Assembly (NCBI RefSeq): GCF_020682705.1
Contig: NZ_JAGTTN010000010.1
Coordinates: forward strand, 1-64,000
Source of the DNA: Microbacterium allomyrinae
GTDB taxonomy: Bacteria > Actinomycetota > Actinomycetes > Actinomycetales > Microbacteriaceae
Direction of reading: 5' to 3'
DNA length: 64,000 nucleotides
Made by a program: the position numbers and the translations under genes. Under the pieces are notes generated by a model, which was given only the letters and a program-made list of their open reading frames with translations, was not told the origin of the DNA and did not search any database. Below are positions 23,438 to 32,224 of the stretch, one piece after another (positions within the stretch are counted from its first letter, which is position 1; each line of letters begins with the position of its first letter).

Positions 23438-24367
23438 TCAGCCGATTCCGAGTCGCAGCATGAAGATCCCTGGGAAGACCGCGAACAGCACGCTGAGCGG
23501 CAGGATCAGGAAGACCAGCGGGACGAGCATGTAGATCTCCTTGCGCCCCGCCCGTTCGATGAGGCTCCGCTTCGCATCCTCGCGAGCGTCGAGCGCCTGG
23601 GCGTGAAGCACGTGCGCCAACGGCGCGCCGCGCTCGATCGCGGCGACGAGCTGATCGACCGATCGCGAGAACGCAGGAATCTGGAGGCGATCCGCGAGCC
23701 GTGCGAGAGAGTCCGACAGCGACGATCCGGTGCCCACCGCGATCACCACACCCCGCAGTTCATTCGTCAGCTCGCCGGCGCCCACTTCGCTCACCCGGCG
23801 CAGGGAGTCGAGGATCCCCTCGCCGGCAGACAGGCACAGCGCGAGGAACTCCAGGATCGTCGGCAGCTCCTCCTGGATCCGAGCAGCCCGGGCGCTCGCA
23901 GCCCGGGTGAGCCAGGCGTCGCATGCGAGCAGTGCGAGCACAGCGCTCACCGGAGGAAGGAGCCCGAGCGCGGGCGATCCTCGGCCGAGGAGCACGAGGA
24001 CCACCACGACCGCCCCGCCGACCGCCATCCCGGCGACCGCCCACGCGAGCTGCCGACCACGGAAGCGTGCGGCATCCATCGTCCACCCCGCGCGCCGCAG
24101 CCGCCGGTCGACGCCTTCGTCGCCGCCGAGTGCACGGGCGAAGCGTCGCTGAAGCGTCTCCCACGCGAGCGCGGCGTCATGGGCTGTCGGAGGGGTCACA
24201 TCCAGTCCGCGCGGGTCGGTGATGTCGCGGATGTAGGGTGCGATCCGGCGGGCCAGGCTCGGCGCGCCCCATCGCGGTGCGAGAGACAGGAGCAGGCACA
24301 CTCCGATTCCGAGTGCCGTGCCCAGAACGACCGCGTACGCGATGTCGCCGAGGCCGAATGCCATCAT
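23438..24367 (-). CDS. TadC-like type II secretion system F-domain protein
   Basis: 309 aa with several membrane segments (AYAVVLGTALGIGVCLLLSL; WAVAGMAVGGAVVVVLVLLG; LPPVSAVLALLACDAWLTRA) and the cytoplasmic T2SSF domain with LPTILEFLALCLSAGEGILD and the C-terminal EIYMLVPLVFLILPLSVLFA. TadB/TadC form the inner-membrane platform that couples the TadA ATPase to pilin assembly. ATG 24365-24367 overlaps the TGA of tadB; the next codon is also ATG (24362-24364). The extended upstream reading is a shadow of tadB. Confidence 0.85.
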   Translation of the reverse strand: MMAFGLGDIAYAVVLGTALGIGVCLLLSLAPRWGAPSLARRIAPYIRDITDPRGLDVTPPTAHDAALAWETLQRRFARALGGDEGVDRRLRRAGWTMDAARFRGRQLAWAVAGMAVGGAVVVVLVLLGRGSPALGLLPPVSAVLALLACDAWLTRAASARAARIQEELPTILEFLALCLSAGEGILDSLRRVSEVGAGELTNELRGVVIAVGTGSSLSDSLARLADRLQIPAFSRSVDQLVAAIERGAPLAHVLHAQALDAREDAKRSLIERAGRKEIYMLVPLVFLILPLSVLFAVFPGIFMLRLGIG

Positions 24368-25221
24368 CCGAACCACCGCCGGGGCTCGGGAAGCCGGCCG
24401 AGGCGGAGCATGAGCCGGTATGCGACGACCGACACGGCCGCGCCGATGAGGATGAGGGCGATGCCCTCGGGACTGCCGTACGCCTGGGCACCCTCGGGTC
24501 TCATCGCGAGCAGCGCGAGGATCACCCATGGTGCGGCGACGCCCAGCACGGCCGCGCCACGGATCCAGGACTGGCGCGACTCCACCTCGGCGCGAAGGGC
24601 GGCGTCGGCCCGGACAGAGGTCGACAGCGCCCGGAGCACGGTGGTCAGTTCGGTTCCGCCCACCTGCCGCGCCATCCGCAGGGTCTCCACGATCCGGTCC
24701 GCGACAGGATCGGCGAGATTCACCTTCAGCCGCTGCGCACTCGAATCGAAGTGCCCGGACGCCGACACATCGCGGGCGAACACCGCGAACGGCGCACGAA
24801 GTTCGGCCGGCGCGGATTCGGCGAGGCTCGCGACGGCGTCAGGGAGGGACATGCCCGCGCGCACGGATGCGATGAGCAGGTCGCAGACATCCGGCCAGAG
24901 GTTGCGGCGGGTGCGCAGCAGGCGCGAGCGTCGAGCGCGCAGCCACGCGAACGGTGCCGCGCCACCCGCCGCCGCGGCGACCAGCGCGAGCGGGAGCACC
25001 GGCGCAACGAGCCACGCGATCGCCGCGCCGAGCACCGCGGCACCGACGGCGGCGATCGTCACCGAAGTCGTCGACAAGCGCGCGAGGCCTGCGTCTTCGA
25101 GCAGGCGCGCGACCCTCCCGCGGCGTGGCGCCGCCGGTGCATCCACCCGCACCGGCCAGAGCCACGGCGATGCGGTGAGCAGCAGCCCGGCGGCGAGCAG
25201 CGCGCCCCACACGATCGTCAT
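24364..25221 (-). CDS. TadB-like type II secretion system F-domain protein
   Basis: 285 aa. Two N-terminal membrane segments (IVWGALLAAGLLLTASPWLW; IAAVGAAVLGAAIAWLVAPV), a T2SSF domain with DVCDLLIASVRAGMSLPDAV and ADRIVETLRMARQVGGTELT, and two C-terminal spans. It forms the platform complex with TadC. The ATG overlaps the stop of the upstream ATPase gene and its stop overlaps tadC, so tadA-tadB-tadC are translationally coupled. Confidence 0.85.
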   Translation of the reverse strand: MTIVWGALLAAGLLLTASPWLWPVRVDAPAAPRRGRVARLLEDAGLARLSTTSVTIAAVGAAVLGAAIAWLVAPVLPLALVAAAAGGAAPFAWLRARRSRLLRTRRNLWPDVCDLLIASVRAGMSLPDAVASLAESAPAELRAPFAVFARDVSASGHFDSSAQRLKVNLADPVADRIVETLRMARQVGGTELTTVLRALSTSVRADAALRAEVESRQSWIRGAAVLGVAAPWVILALLAMRPEGAQAYGSPEGIALILIGAAVSVVAYRLMLRLGRLPEPRRWFG

Positions 25222-26369
25222 GCCGCGCCAGCCCGATACAGGGTGGTGGCTTCGATCACGCCCTCGACGACCCTCGTGGGCTCGACGATCTCCACCACGC
25301 GCCGGATCCCCTCCGCGTCGCGTCGGCAGTGGACGACGAGATCGACGGATGCCGCGACCGCCGGCAGCACGAACGCTCCGTCGATGTTCTGCCCCGCCAG
25401 CAGCGGCAGCGCAGCGAGCTTGCTCAGCGCCTCACGTGCAGAGTTGGCATGGATGGTGGCCGCTCCCGGCACCCCGGTGTTGAGCGCGAGCAGCAGGTCG
25501 AGCGCCTCGGCGCCGCGCACCTCACCGACGACAAGCCGGTCCGGACGCATGCGAAGAGCCTCTTTCACCAGCCGCCGCAGGGTCACCTCGCCGGAGCCTT
25601 CGAGGCTCGGCTGCCGCCCCTGGAGCGAGACCACGTCGGGGGCGGCGACGGCGAGCTCGAACGTCTCCTCCACCGTGACGATCCGGTGCTCGGGCGGGCA
25701 GGCCGCGATGAGTGCGCCGAGGAGGGTCGTCTTGCCGGCATGGGTGGCACCCGAGACCAGGACGGAGCGCCCGTCCGCCATCGCGGACCGAAGGAGCTCT
25801 GCCGCGTGCGGGTCGAGCGACCCCGCCGCGACGAGCCGCGCGAGGTCGCGGTATGCGGGCAGGAACTTTCGCACATTCACCGCCCAGTGACGGCGCGTGA
25901 TATCGGGAATAACCACGTGCAGGCGTGACCCGTCCGGCAGCGACGCGTCGACGAAGGGCTGGCTCAGATCGACCCGACGACCGGTGGACTGAAGCATGCG
26001 CTCGACGAGGTCCCGCACGGCCGTGTCGGTGAGCACGAGCGGGGTTCGCTCGGGCACTCCCTGGCGAGCGATGAAGATCCGGTCGGGAGCGTTGATCCAG
26101 AGTTCTTCGACGGTCGGGTCATCGAGATACGCCTGCAGCGGGCCGTACCCGGCCACCGCGGCGAGCACCTCGCGCACGCACGCGGACTCGTCATCGACGG
26201 GCGCCAGCCCCCGTGCGAGCGCGAAGTCGTTGTGGCGGCGCACCTCGGCGCGGGCGACCTGGACGGCGAGATCGGGGTCGCGGGACGGGTCGGCACGCTC
26301 GGCGCGCAGCCGCTCCCGCACGCGCTCGGCGACCACGGTCGCGACGGGTGGGGCGGAGGGCGGGGTCAC
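25218..26369 (-). CDS. TadA/CpaF-type secretion ATPase
   Basis: 383 aa of the VirB11/CpaF family. An N-terminal domain with YGPLQAYLDDPTVEELWINA and PDRIFIARQGVPER is followed by the NTPase core: Walker A GATHAGKTTLL (the family usually has GxTGSGKTT, so this P-loop is atypical), the Asp/Glu box VTVEETFELAV, Walker B and His boxes RPDRLVVGEVRGAEALDLLL and ATIHANSAREA. It powers Flp pilus assembly. It heads the tad operon from GTG 26369. No TadZ/CpaE or prepilin peptidase gene is adjacent. A DnaA box lies 40 bp upstream. Confidence 0.88.
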   Translation of the reverse strand: MTPPSAPPVATVVAERVRERLRAERADPSRDPDLAVQVARAEVRRHNDFALARGLAPVDDESACVREVLAAVAGYGPLQAYLDDPTVEELWINAPDRIFIARQGVPERTPLVLTDTAVRDLVERMLQSTGRRVDLSQPFVDASLPDGSRLHVVIPDITRRHWAVNVRKFLPAYRDLARLVAAGSLDPHAAELLRSAMADGRSVLVSGATHAGKTTLLGALIAACPPEHRIVTVEETFELAVAAPDVVSLQGRQPSLEGSGEVTLRRLVKEALRMRPDRLVVGEVRGAEALDLLLALNTGVPGAATIHANSAREALSKLAALPLLAGQNIDGAFVLPAVAASVDLVVHCRRDAEGIRRVVEIVEPTRVVEGVIEATTLYRAGAA

Positions 26370-26408
26370 CGAAGCATCCTCGCAACTCGCGGCCGAGGCA
26401 TCCGGAAG

Positions 26409-26417
26409 TTATCCACA
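26409..26417 (+). promoter_or_regulatory. Perfect DnaA box upstream of tadA
   Basis: TTATCCACA stands alone in the 141-bp region between tadA and the divergent small membrane-protein gene. A single consensus box could titrate DnaA or let it regulate transcription, but could also occur by chance. Confidence 0.3.
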
Positions 26418-26510
26418 GGGCGGGCCGTATCGCCTCTGATCGCGCGGGAGAAGCAGGTGCGGGTGTCCGTCTCACAGGGCAGGATGGAACCCCGCGACGA
26501 AAGGAAGATC

Positions 26511-26723
26511 ATGACCAAGGCGAAGACCGAGATCGCTCCCGGAGCGAAGTTCGGACTGGGGATCGTGGGCATCGTGCAGGTCGTGTTCGCGTTCCTCGCG
26601 TTCTGGGACCTCGCGCACCGCGAGGCCGATGAGGTGCACGGGCCGAAGGCGGCGTGGATCCCGGCGATCCTCGTCAACTGGATCGGACCCGCGAGCTACT
26701 TCCTCTTCGGCATCCGTCGCTGA
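26511..26723 (+). CDS. Small PLDc_N-type membrane protein
   Basis: 70 aa with two membrane spans (FGLGIVGIVQVVFAFLAFWD and AAWIPAILVNWIGPASYFLF) joined by AHREADEVHGPK and ending GIRR. This is the short PLDc_N (phospholipase D N-terminal) layout, found alone in many actinobacteria; no catalytic domain is present. Function is unknown, possibly a membrane accessory protein. The start has a good AAAGGAAG site upstream of ATG 26511. It is divergent from the tad operon and 76 bp before tRNA-Leu. Confidence 0.75.
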   Translation: MTKAKTEIAPGAKFGLGIVGIVQVVFAFLAFWDLAHREADEVHGPKAAWIPAILVNWIGPASYFLFGIRR

Positions 26724-26799
26724 GCATGAAGCGCGGACTGCATCCCGGGGGCCAGCCCCACCGCCGCACCTCCGGGTCGTCAGTAGACTGAACCCACTC

Positions 26800-26881
26800 G
26801 CGGGAGTGGTGGAATTGGCAGACACGCAGGATTTAGGTTCCTGTGCCTTCGGGCGTGTGGGTTCAAGTCCCACCTTCCGCA
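26800..26881 (+). tRNA. tRNA-Leu (anticodon TAG)
   Basis: An 82-nt class II tRNA: acceptor GCGGGAG/CTTCCGC, anticodon stem GCAGGA/TCCTGT with loop TTTAGGT (TAG), a variable arm (GCCTTCGGGC) and T arm GTGGG-TTCAAGT-CCCAC. CCA is not encoded. It reads CUA and related leucine codons. The gene lies 66 bp before the DedA gene. Confidence 0.95.
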
Positions 26882-26947
26882 CGAGGGGTGTCGCAGCATC
26901 CCCATCCCTGCCGACCGCCGACCACCTCAGACCGACGGGAACCGCAC

Positions 26948-27730
26948 GTGCACTCCATAGCCCTCATCCCCTGGCTCGACCCCGCGGCGATCATCGCCGC
27001 ATCGCAGCCGTGGGCCCTGCTCGTCGTGTGCTTCATCGTGTTCGCCGAGACCGGCCTGCTGATCGGCTTCCTGCTGCCGGGCGACACGCTCCTGGTCATC
27101 TCGGGTCTGCTGTCCCACCCGCAGCCGGGCGCCCCTGACGGAGTCTTCGGAATCAGCGTCTGGTGGGTCGCGCTGCTCATCGGCCTCTCCGCGTTCGTCG
27201 GAGGCGAGGTCGGCTACTTGATCGGACACAAGGCCGGCCCCGCGGTGTTCGAGCGCAAAGAGAGCGGTCTGTTCAGCGTCAAGAACGTGGAGCGCACGAA
27301 CGCGTTCTTCGTGCGCTTCGGCGGGCTCACGATCATCCTCGCCCGCTTCGTGCCGATCGTGCGCACCTTCGCCCCGGTCGCAGCCGGCGTCGGCCACATG
27401 CACAAGGGCAAGTACACGCTCTACAACTTCATCGGGGCTGTGCTGTGGGGTTTCGGCCTCACCATGTTCGGATACCTCATCGGGTTCATCCCCTGGGTCG
27501 CCGAGCTCGTCACCGAGTACATCGACGTGATCCTGCTGATCGCGGTCGGAGGTACGGCGGTCATCACGCTCTGGCACTACCTGAGCGAGCGGCGCAAGGC
27601 GAAGAAGGCTGCTGCGGCCGGCGAAGACGTCGTGACCGACCACGACGAGGCCGAAGCCCTCGTGCTCGACCCCGAGATCTTCGAGCGCGGCCCTGAGACG
27701 CACGACGGCGACCAGGCCCCCAAGGCCTGA
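26948..27730 (+). CDS. DedA-family membrane protein
   Basis: 260 aa. Hydrophobic segments include LLVVCFIVFAETGLLIGFLL with the DedA signature GDTLLVISGLL, and VALLIGLSAFVGGEVGYLIG. The re-entrant/basic motif FGGLTIILARFVPIVRTFAP holds the conserved arginines essential for DedA function. These proteins are flippase-like transporters for polyprenyl phosphate or phospholipid and support envelope homeostasis. GTG 26948 has a weak GGGA 10 nt upstream. The C-terminal ~45 residues are charged and cytoplasmic. It converges with ku. Confidence 0.87.
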   Translation: MHSIALIPWLDPAAIIAASQPWALLVVCFIVFAETGLLIGFLLPGDTLLVISGLLSHPQPGAPDGVFGISVWWVALLIGLSAFVGGEVGYLIGHKAGPAVFERKESGLFSVKNVERTNAFFVRFGGLTIILARFVPIVRTFAPVAAGVGHMHKGKYTLYNFIGAVLWGFGLTMFGYLIGFIPWVAELVTEYIDVILLIAVGGTAVITLWHYLSERRKAKKAAAAGEDVVTDHDEAEALVLDPEIFERGPETHDGDQAPKA

Positions 27731-27750
27731 GTCCCCTTACGACCGAACGA

Positions 27751-28650
27751 TCAGGACGCCTTCTTCTTCGCCGCAGGCTTCTTGCCGGACGCCTTGGAAG
27801 AGGACTTCGCGGGCGCTCCGGCGTCCTTCCTGCCCGACGTCGTCTTCGATCCGCCCTCGCGCGCCGCGCGCGACTTCTCCACGCTCGCCCGCAGGGCCGC
27901 CATGAGGTCGATGACCTCCCCGCCGGTCTCTTCGGCCTCGTGCTCGCCGAAAGTCTCGGTGGTGTCGAGCGCATCGCCCTTCTCGAGCTTCGCGTCGATG
28001 AGCGTGCGCAGCTCCTGCTGGTACTCGTCGGTGAACTCCTCGGGGTCGAAGTCGCTCGCGAAGCTCTCGACCAGCGAGGCCGAGAGCTCGAGCTCCTTCG
28101 CCGAGATCCGCACCGGCTCGTCGAGCGCCGGGAACGCCGCCTCACGCACCTCGTCGGCCCACAGCAGAGTCTGCAGCACGAGCACGTCACCGCGAACTCG
28201 CAAGGCCGCCAGACGCGTCTTCTGACGTAGCGAGAACCGCACGATCGCGGTGCGATCAGTCTGCTCCAGTGTCTTGCGCAGCAGCACGTACGCTTTCGGC
28301 GACGTCGAATCCGGTTCGAGGTAGTACGCCTTGTCGAGGGTCAGCAGATCGATCTGCTCGCTCGGCACGAACTCGACCACGTCGATCTCACGACTGCGCT
28401 CAGCGGGCAGCGATGCGAGGTCGTCGGAGGTGAGCACAACAGTGCGCTCGCCGTCGTCGTAGGCCTTGTCGATGTCTTGGAATGCGACGATCTCGCCGCA
28501 TATCTCGCACTTGCGCTGATAGCGGATGCGCCCGCCGTCCGTGTTGTGCACCTGATGCAGCGAGACATCGTGGTCCTCGGTCGCGGAGTACACCTTGACC
28601 GGGACGTTGACGAGTCCGAACGTCAGCGCACCCTTCCAGATCGCCCTCAT
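27751..28650 (-). CDS. ku: Non-homologous end-joining protein Ku
   Basis: 299 aa. The bacterial Ku core is clear: MRAIWKGALTFGLVNVPVKV, VSLHQVHNTDGGRIRYQRKC, EICGEIVAFQDIDKAYDDGE and VVLTSDDLASLPAERSREID. Homodimeric Ku threads onto double-strand DNA ends and recruits LigD. A lysine/serine/alanine-rich tail (from about residue 250: KTTSGRKDAGAPAKSSSKAS, GKKPAAKKKAS) probably binds DNA non-specifically, as in some actinobacteria. ATG 28650 fits the family better than the upstream in-frame start. ku and ligD are divergent across 60 bp, so both may be controlled from one region. Confidence 0.95.
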   Translation of the reverse strand: MRAIWKGALTFGLVNVPVKVYSATEDHDVSLHQVHNTDGGRIRYQRKCEICGEIVAFQDIDKAYDDGERTVVLTSDDLASLPAERSREIDVVEFVPSEQIDLLTLDKAYYLEPDSTSPKAYVLLRKTLEQTDRTAIVRFSLRQKTRLAALRVRGDVLVLQTLLWADEVREAAFPALDEPVRISAKELELSASLVESFASDFDPEEFTDEYQQELRTLIDAKLEKGDALDTTETFGEHEAEETGGEVIDLMAALRASVEKSRAAREGGSKTTSGRKDAGAPAKSSSKASGKKPAAKKKAS

Positions 28651-28710
28651 CACACCAGTACACACCTGTCACAGCACCCACGGCTACCCTGAGCCCAATA
28701 CCCTGGGCGC

Positions 28711-31215
28711 ATGGCGGGCGACGAGCAGCTGGTGAGCATCGGCGGCCGCCGCCTGCGTGTCACCAATCTCGGCAAGGTGCTGTACCCCGAGACGGGCACC
28801 ACCAAGGGCGAGGTGCTCGACTATTACTCGCGCATCGCGCCGCTGCTGATTCCGCACGTGATCGGCAGGCCCGTGACCCGCAAGCGCTGGCCCGAAGGAG
28901 TCGATCACCCCGACTTCTTCGCAAAGGATCTCGAACGCGGGGCGCCGCCCTGGGTACGACGGATGCCGATCCCGCACTCGACGGGGACGAAGGACTACCC
29001 CCTGATCGGCGACGTTCCCACCCTCGTCTACCTCGCGCAGGTCGCCAGCCTCGAACTGCACGTGCCGCAGTGGCGCTTCGATGCCGACGGGGATCGCGGC
29101 AACCCCGACCGGATCGTGCTGGACCTGGACCCCGGTCCCGGGGTGGGCCTCACCGAGTGCGCTCAGGTCGCCCGCTGGGCGCGCGAGATCCTGCAGGGCA
29201 TGGGGCTGGAGCCGTACCCCGTGACGAGCGGCAGCAAGGGCATCCATCTGTATGCCGCCCTGCCCGGCACCCAGACGAGCGATGAGGTCTCGATGGTGGC
29301 CAAGGAGCTCGCCCGAGCGATCGAGGCGGACCATCCCGACCTCGTGGTGAGCGAGATGGCCAAGGCGGCCCGCGGCGGCCGGGTCTTCATCGACTGGAGC
29401 CAGAACAACGGCGCGAAGACGACGATCGCCCCGTACTCGCTGCGCGGCCGAGCCCGCCCGACGGTGGCGGCGCCGCGGACGTGGGACGAGCTGGACGACC
29501 TGGATCTGCGCCACCTCGAATTCGATGAGGTGCTCGAACGCGCCGACGAGTTCGGCGATCCGATGGCCGCCCTCGGATTCCACGCGGGTGGACGCGAGTC
29601 CCCCCACGGCCCACTCGCCGCCTACATCTCCAAGCGCAGCGCAGGGCGCACACCGGAGCCGGTCCCCTCGAACGCCCTCGGCGAGGCATCCGCCACGAGC
29701 GCCCCCGCCGACCATCGCGAGCTTCCGCTCTTCGTGATCCAGGAGCACCACGCGAGCCGCCTCCACTGGGACCTGCGCCTCGAACGCGACGGCGTGCTGG
29801 TGAGCTGGGCCGTGCCGCGCGGCATCCCGCATTCGACGAAGCGCAACAACCTCGCCGTCATGACCGAGGATCATCCGATGCAGTACGCGTCGTTCGAGGG
29901 CACGATTCCTCAGGGCGAGTACGGCGCCGGCACCATGACGATCTGGGACGACGGTCGCTACGAGCTCGAGAAGTGGCGCGACGACGAGGTCATCTTCACC
30001 GCGGAGGGGCGACCCGGCGGTCCCCTCGGCCGGGTTCGCCTCGCACTCATCCGCACGGAGGGCGCGGGCGAGAGATCGCAGTGGCTGCTGCACCGTATGA
30101 AGACCGATGCCGCGGGCAGGCCGCAGCCGGACGGCGAGGTCGTGGCGGCATCCGAGCACGGCTCCACGGCTTCCACGGACGACGCGTCGCACGCCGATCC
30201 GCCGCCGGCTGCGAGCGCTCCGCCGCCGTCGCAGCTGCGTCCGATGCTCGCGACGCACGCGTCGCCGGGCATCGCCCGCCGCGCGGCACAGGACTGGGCC
30301 GATGCCGGAGAGCACGGCGAGCCCTGGGCCGAGGTGAAGTGGGACGGCATCCGCGCGATCGGCGTGTGGGATGGCCGGCGGCTGCTTCTGCGCGCCCGCA
30401 GCGGCAACGACATCACCGCGAAGTATCCCGAGCTCACGCGCGTCGACGCAGGCCTCGGACCGGATCCGGCGGTCGTCGACGGCGAGATCGTCGCACTCGA
30501 CGTTCAGGGGCGCCCGAGTTTTCCGCGCCTGCAGGCGCGGATGAATCTGTCCAAGCCACGCGAGATCGAACGCGAAGCGCCCCGCACCCCAGTGCACTAC
30601 TACCTCTTCGACGTGCTGTCTCACGCGGGGACGGATGCCGCGCCGCTGCCGCTCGCGCAGCGCCGTGGGATCCTCGAGTCCCTCGCCCGAGGGACGATCG
30701 ATCGCATCGTCGTGCCGCCGGTGTTCGAAGACGTGGACGCCGCTCTCGCCGCCAGCCATCGCTTCGGACTCGAGGGCGTCGTGGTGAAGAACCCCGCCTC
30801 GTCCTACCGCCGGGGTCTGCGCTCGGAAGACTGGCTCAAGGTCAAACTCACCCGCACGCAGGAGGTCGTGATCGGCGCGATCCGTCCCGGCCGGGGCGGC
30901 CGTTCCGGCGGCATCGGATCGCTGCTGGTGGGTGTGCCCGACGGGGACATCATCCGCTATGCCGGGCGCGTCGGCTCCGGATTCTCGGACGCCACCCTCG
31001 CGCATCTGGATGCGGTGCTCACGCCGCTGCGCACGGACGAGAACCCGTTCGAGGGCGTGCCCGCCCTCGACGCGAGGGACGCCCTGTGGGTGCGACCGGA
31101 AGTGGTCGGCGAGGTCGAGTTCGCCGAGTTCACACCGGGCGGCATCCTGCGCCAGGCCCGCTGGCGAGGTCTCCGCCCCGACAAGTCCCCCGCCGAGGTC
31201 CGCAGGGAGGACTGA
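28711..31215 (+). CDS. ligD: Multifunctional ATP-dependent DNA ligase LigD
   Basis: 834 aa with three domains in the order polymerase/primase (about 1-300; RIVLDLDPGPGVGLTECAQV, VTSGSKGIHLYAAL), 3'-phosphoesterase (about 335-475; FVIQEHHASRLHWDLRLERD, FEGTIPQGEYGAGTMTIWDD) and ATP-dependent ligase (about 510-834; nucleophile Lys543 in AEVKWDGIR, plus FGLEGVVVKN and EDWLKVKLTRTQEV). With Ku it performs bacterial NHEJ: end cleaning, fill-in with ribonucleotide preference, and sealing. A TACCCT element 6 nt before ATG 28711 suggests a leaderless transcript. Pol-PE-ligase order is that of mycobacterial LigD, unlike Pseudomonas PE-ligase-Pol. Confidence 0.95.
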   Translation: MAGDEQLVSIGGRRLRVTNLGKVLYPETGTTKGEVLDYYSRIAPLLIPHVIGRPVTRKRWPEGVDHPDFFAKDLERGAPPWVRRMPIPHSTGTKDYPLIGDVPTLVYLAQVASLELHVPQWRFDADGDRGNPDRIVLDLDPGPGVGLTECAQVARWAREILQGMGLEPYPVTSGSKGIHLYAALPGTQTSDEVSMVAKELARAIEADHPDLVVSEMAKAARGGRVFIDWSQNNGAKTTIAPYSLRGRARPTVAAPRTWDELDDLDLRHLEFDEVLERADEFGDPMAALGFHAGGRESPHGPLAAYISKRSAGRTPEPVPSNALGEASATSAPADHRELPLFVIQEHHASRLHWDLRLERDGVLVSWAVPRGIPHSTKRNNLAVMTEDHPMQYASFEGTIPQGEYGAGTMTIWDDGRYELEKWRDDEVIFTAEGRPGGPLGRVRLALIRTEGAGERSQWLLHRMKTDAAGRPQPDGEVVAASEHGSTASTDDASHADPPPAASAPPPSQLRPMLATHASPGIARRAAQDWADAGEHGEPWAEVKWDGIRAIGVWDGRRLLLRARSGNDITAKYPELTRVDAGLGPDPAVVDGEIVALDVQGRPSFPRLQARMNLSKPREIEREAPRTPVHYYLFDVLSHAGTDAAPLPLAQRRGILESLARGTIDRIVVPPVFEDVDAALAASHRFGLEGVVVKNPASSYRRGLRSEDWLKVKLTRTQEVVIGAIRPGRGGRSGGIGSLLVGVPDGDIIRYAGRVGSGFSDATLAHLDAVLTPLRTDENPFEGVPALDARDALWVRPEVVGEVEFAEFTPGGILRQARWRGLRPDKSPAEVRRED

Positions 31216-31229
31216 GCGCAGACGCCCGG

Positions 31230-32141
31230 CTACGCGTGCGCGTCGTGCTCGACGTGGCCCGACGGCTCCAGCTGGAACGTCGAGTGCTCCACGTCGAAGT
31301 GCTGCGACAGGCACGTCTGGAGCTGGCTGAGGATGCCGGCGGCACGCCCGTCCCTCAGCGTCGCATCATCGACGACCACGTGCGCCGTGAAGACCGGTGC
31401 TCCGCGCGTGAGCTGCCACACGTGCACGTCGTGGACATCGACAACCCCGGGGGTGGCGAGGATGTGGTCGCGGATCTCGCGCACGTGGGTGCCCTTGGGC
31501 GCGGACTCGGCGAGGACCGACACGACCTCGCGCAGCAGCCCGATCGCACGGGGGATGATCATCGCGGCGATGAACAGCGAGGCGATCGCGTCGGCCTGCG
31601 CCCAGCCTGTCGTGACAATCACGACGGCGGCGACGATGACGGCCGCCGATCCGATCAGGTCGCCCATCACCTCGAGATATGCACCGCGCACGTTGATGCT
31701 GTGACGCTGCGCCGAACTCAGCAGCCACATCGCAACCGCGTTGGCGATCAGGCCGATGATGGCGACGATCAGCATCAGCCCGCCCGCAACCTCGACCTCA
31801 TCAGGATCCATCAGGCGCAGGACCGCCTCGAACGCCACCCACACAGAGAGCGCGATGAGGATGATCCCGTTGACGAGTGCCCCGAACACCTCGGCGCGCT
31901 GATAACCGAAGGTGCGTCGGTCGTTCGCGGGCCTCGCGGCGACCGTGCTCGCGATCAGCGCGATCACGAGGGCCGCGGCATCGGTGAACATGTGGGCCGC
32001 GTCCGCGAGCAACGCGAGGGATCCCGATAGGGCGGCGCCGACGATCTGCACGACCATGACCGTCGCGGTGATCGCGAGAGAGATCGCGAGCAGACGGCGG
32101 TTGCCGGTGCCTCGGATCCCTGTCGGCGCGTGATCGTGCAT
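31230..32141 (-). CDS. Cation diffusion facilitator (CDF/CzcD-like) transporter
   Basis: 303 aa with six membrane spans and a C-terminal cytoplasmic ferredoxin-like domain (GVVDVHDVHVWQLTRGAPVF). The first metal site is ALLADAAHMFTDAAALVIAL (HxxxD). At the equivalent place in TM5, where many Zn-type CDFs have HxxxD, this protein has LEVMGDLIGS, with Glu replacing His. The N-terminus is His-containing (MHDHAP). CDFs export Zn2+, Co2+ or Cd2+ in exchange for protons; the ion is undetermined. Not obviously in an operon. Confidence 0.85.
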   Translation of the reverse strand: MHDHAPTGIRGTGNRRLLAISLAITATVMVVQIVGAALSGSLALLADAAHMFTDAAALVIALIASTVAARPANDRRTFGYQRAEVFGALVNGIILIALSVWVAFEAVLRLMDPDEVEVAGGLMLIVAIIGLIANAVAMWLLSSAQRHSINVRGAYLEVMGDLIGSAAVIVAAVVIVTTGWAQADAIASLFIAAMIIPRAIGLLREVVSVLAESAPKGTHVREIRDHILATPGVVDVHDVHVWQLTRGAPVFTAHVVVDDATLRDGRAAGILSQLQTCLSQHFDVEHSTFQLEPSGHVEHDAHA

Positions 32142-32224
32142 GTGCCCAGGCTAAGCCCGGGATCCGGCTGCGGGCGGCTGTGTCGCCTAGTCGGGAATGA
32201 TCGTGATTCTCACTTCCGCCCGGG

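Noticed and set aside
23405..25890. Long plus-strand open frames opposite the tad operon
   Set aside because: The tad genes on the other strand have clear domains; the plus-strand translations are low-complexity shadows.
28684..31314. 876-codon open frame antisense to ligD
   Set aside because: It lies wholly opposite a clear three-domain LigD; long antisense frames are expected in high-GC DNA and the composition is arginine/alanine-rich without motifs.
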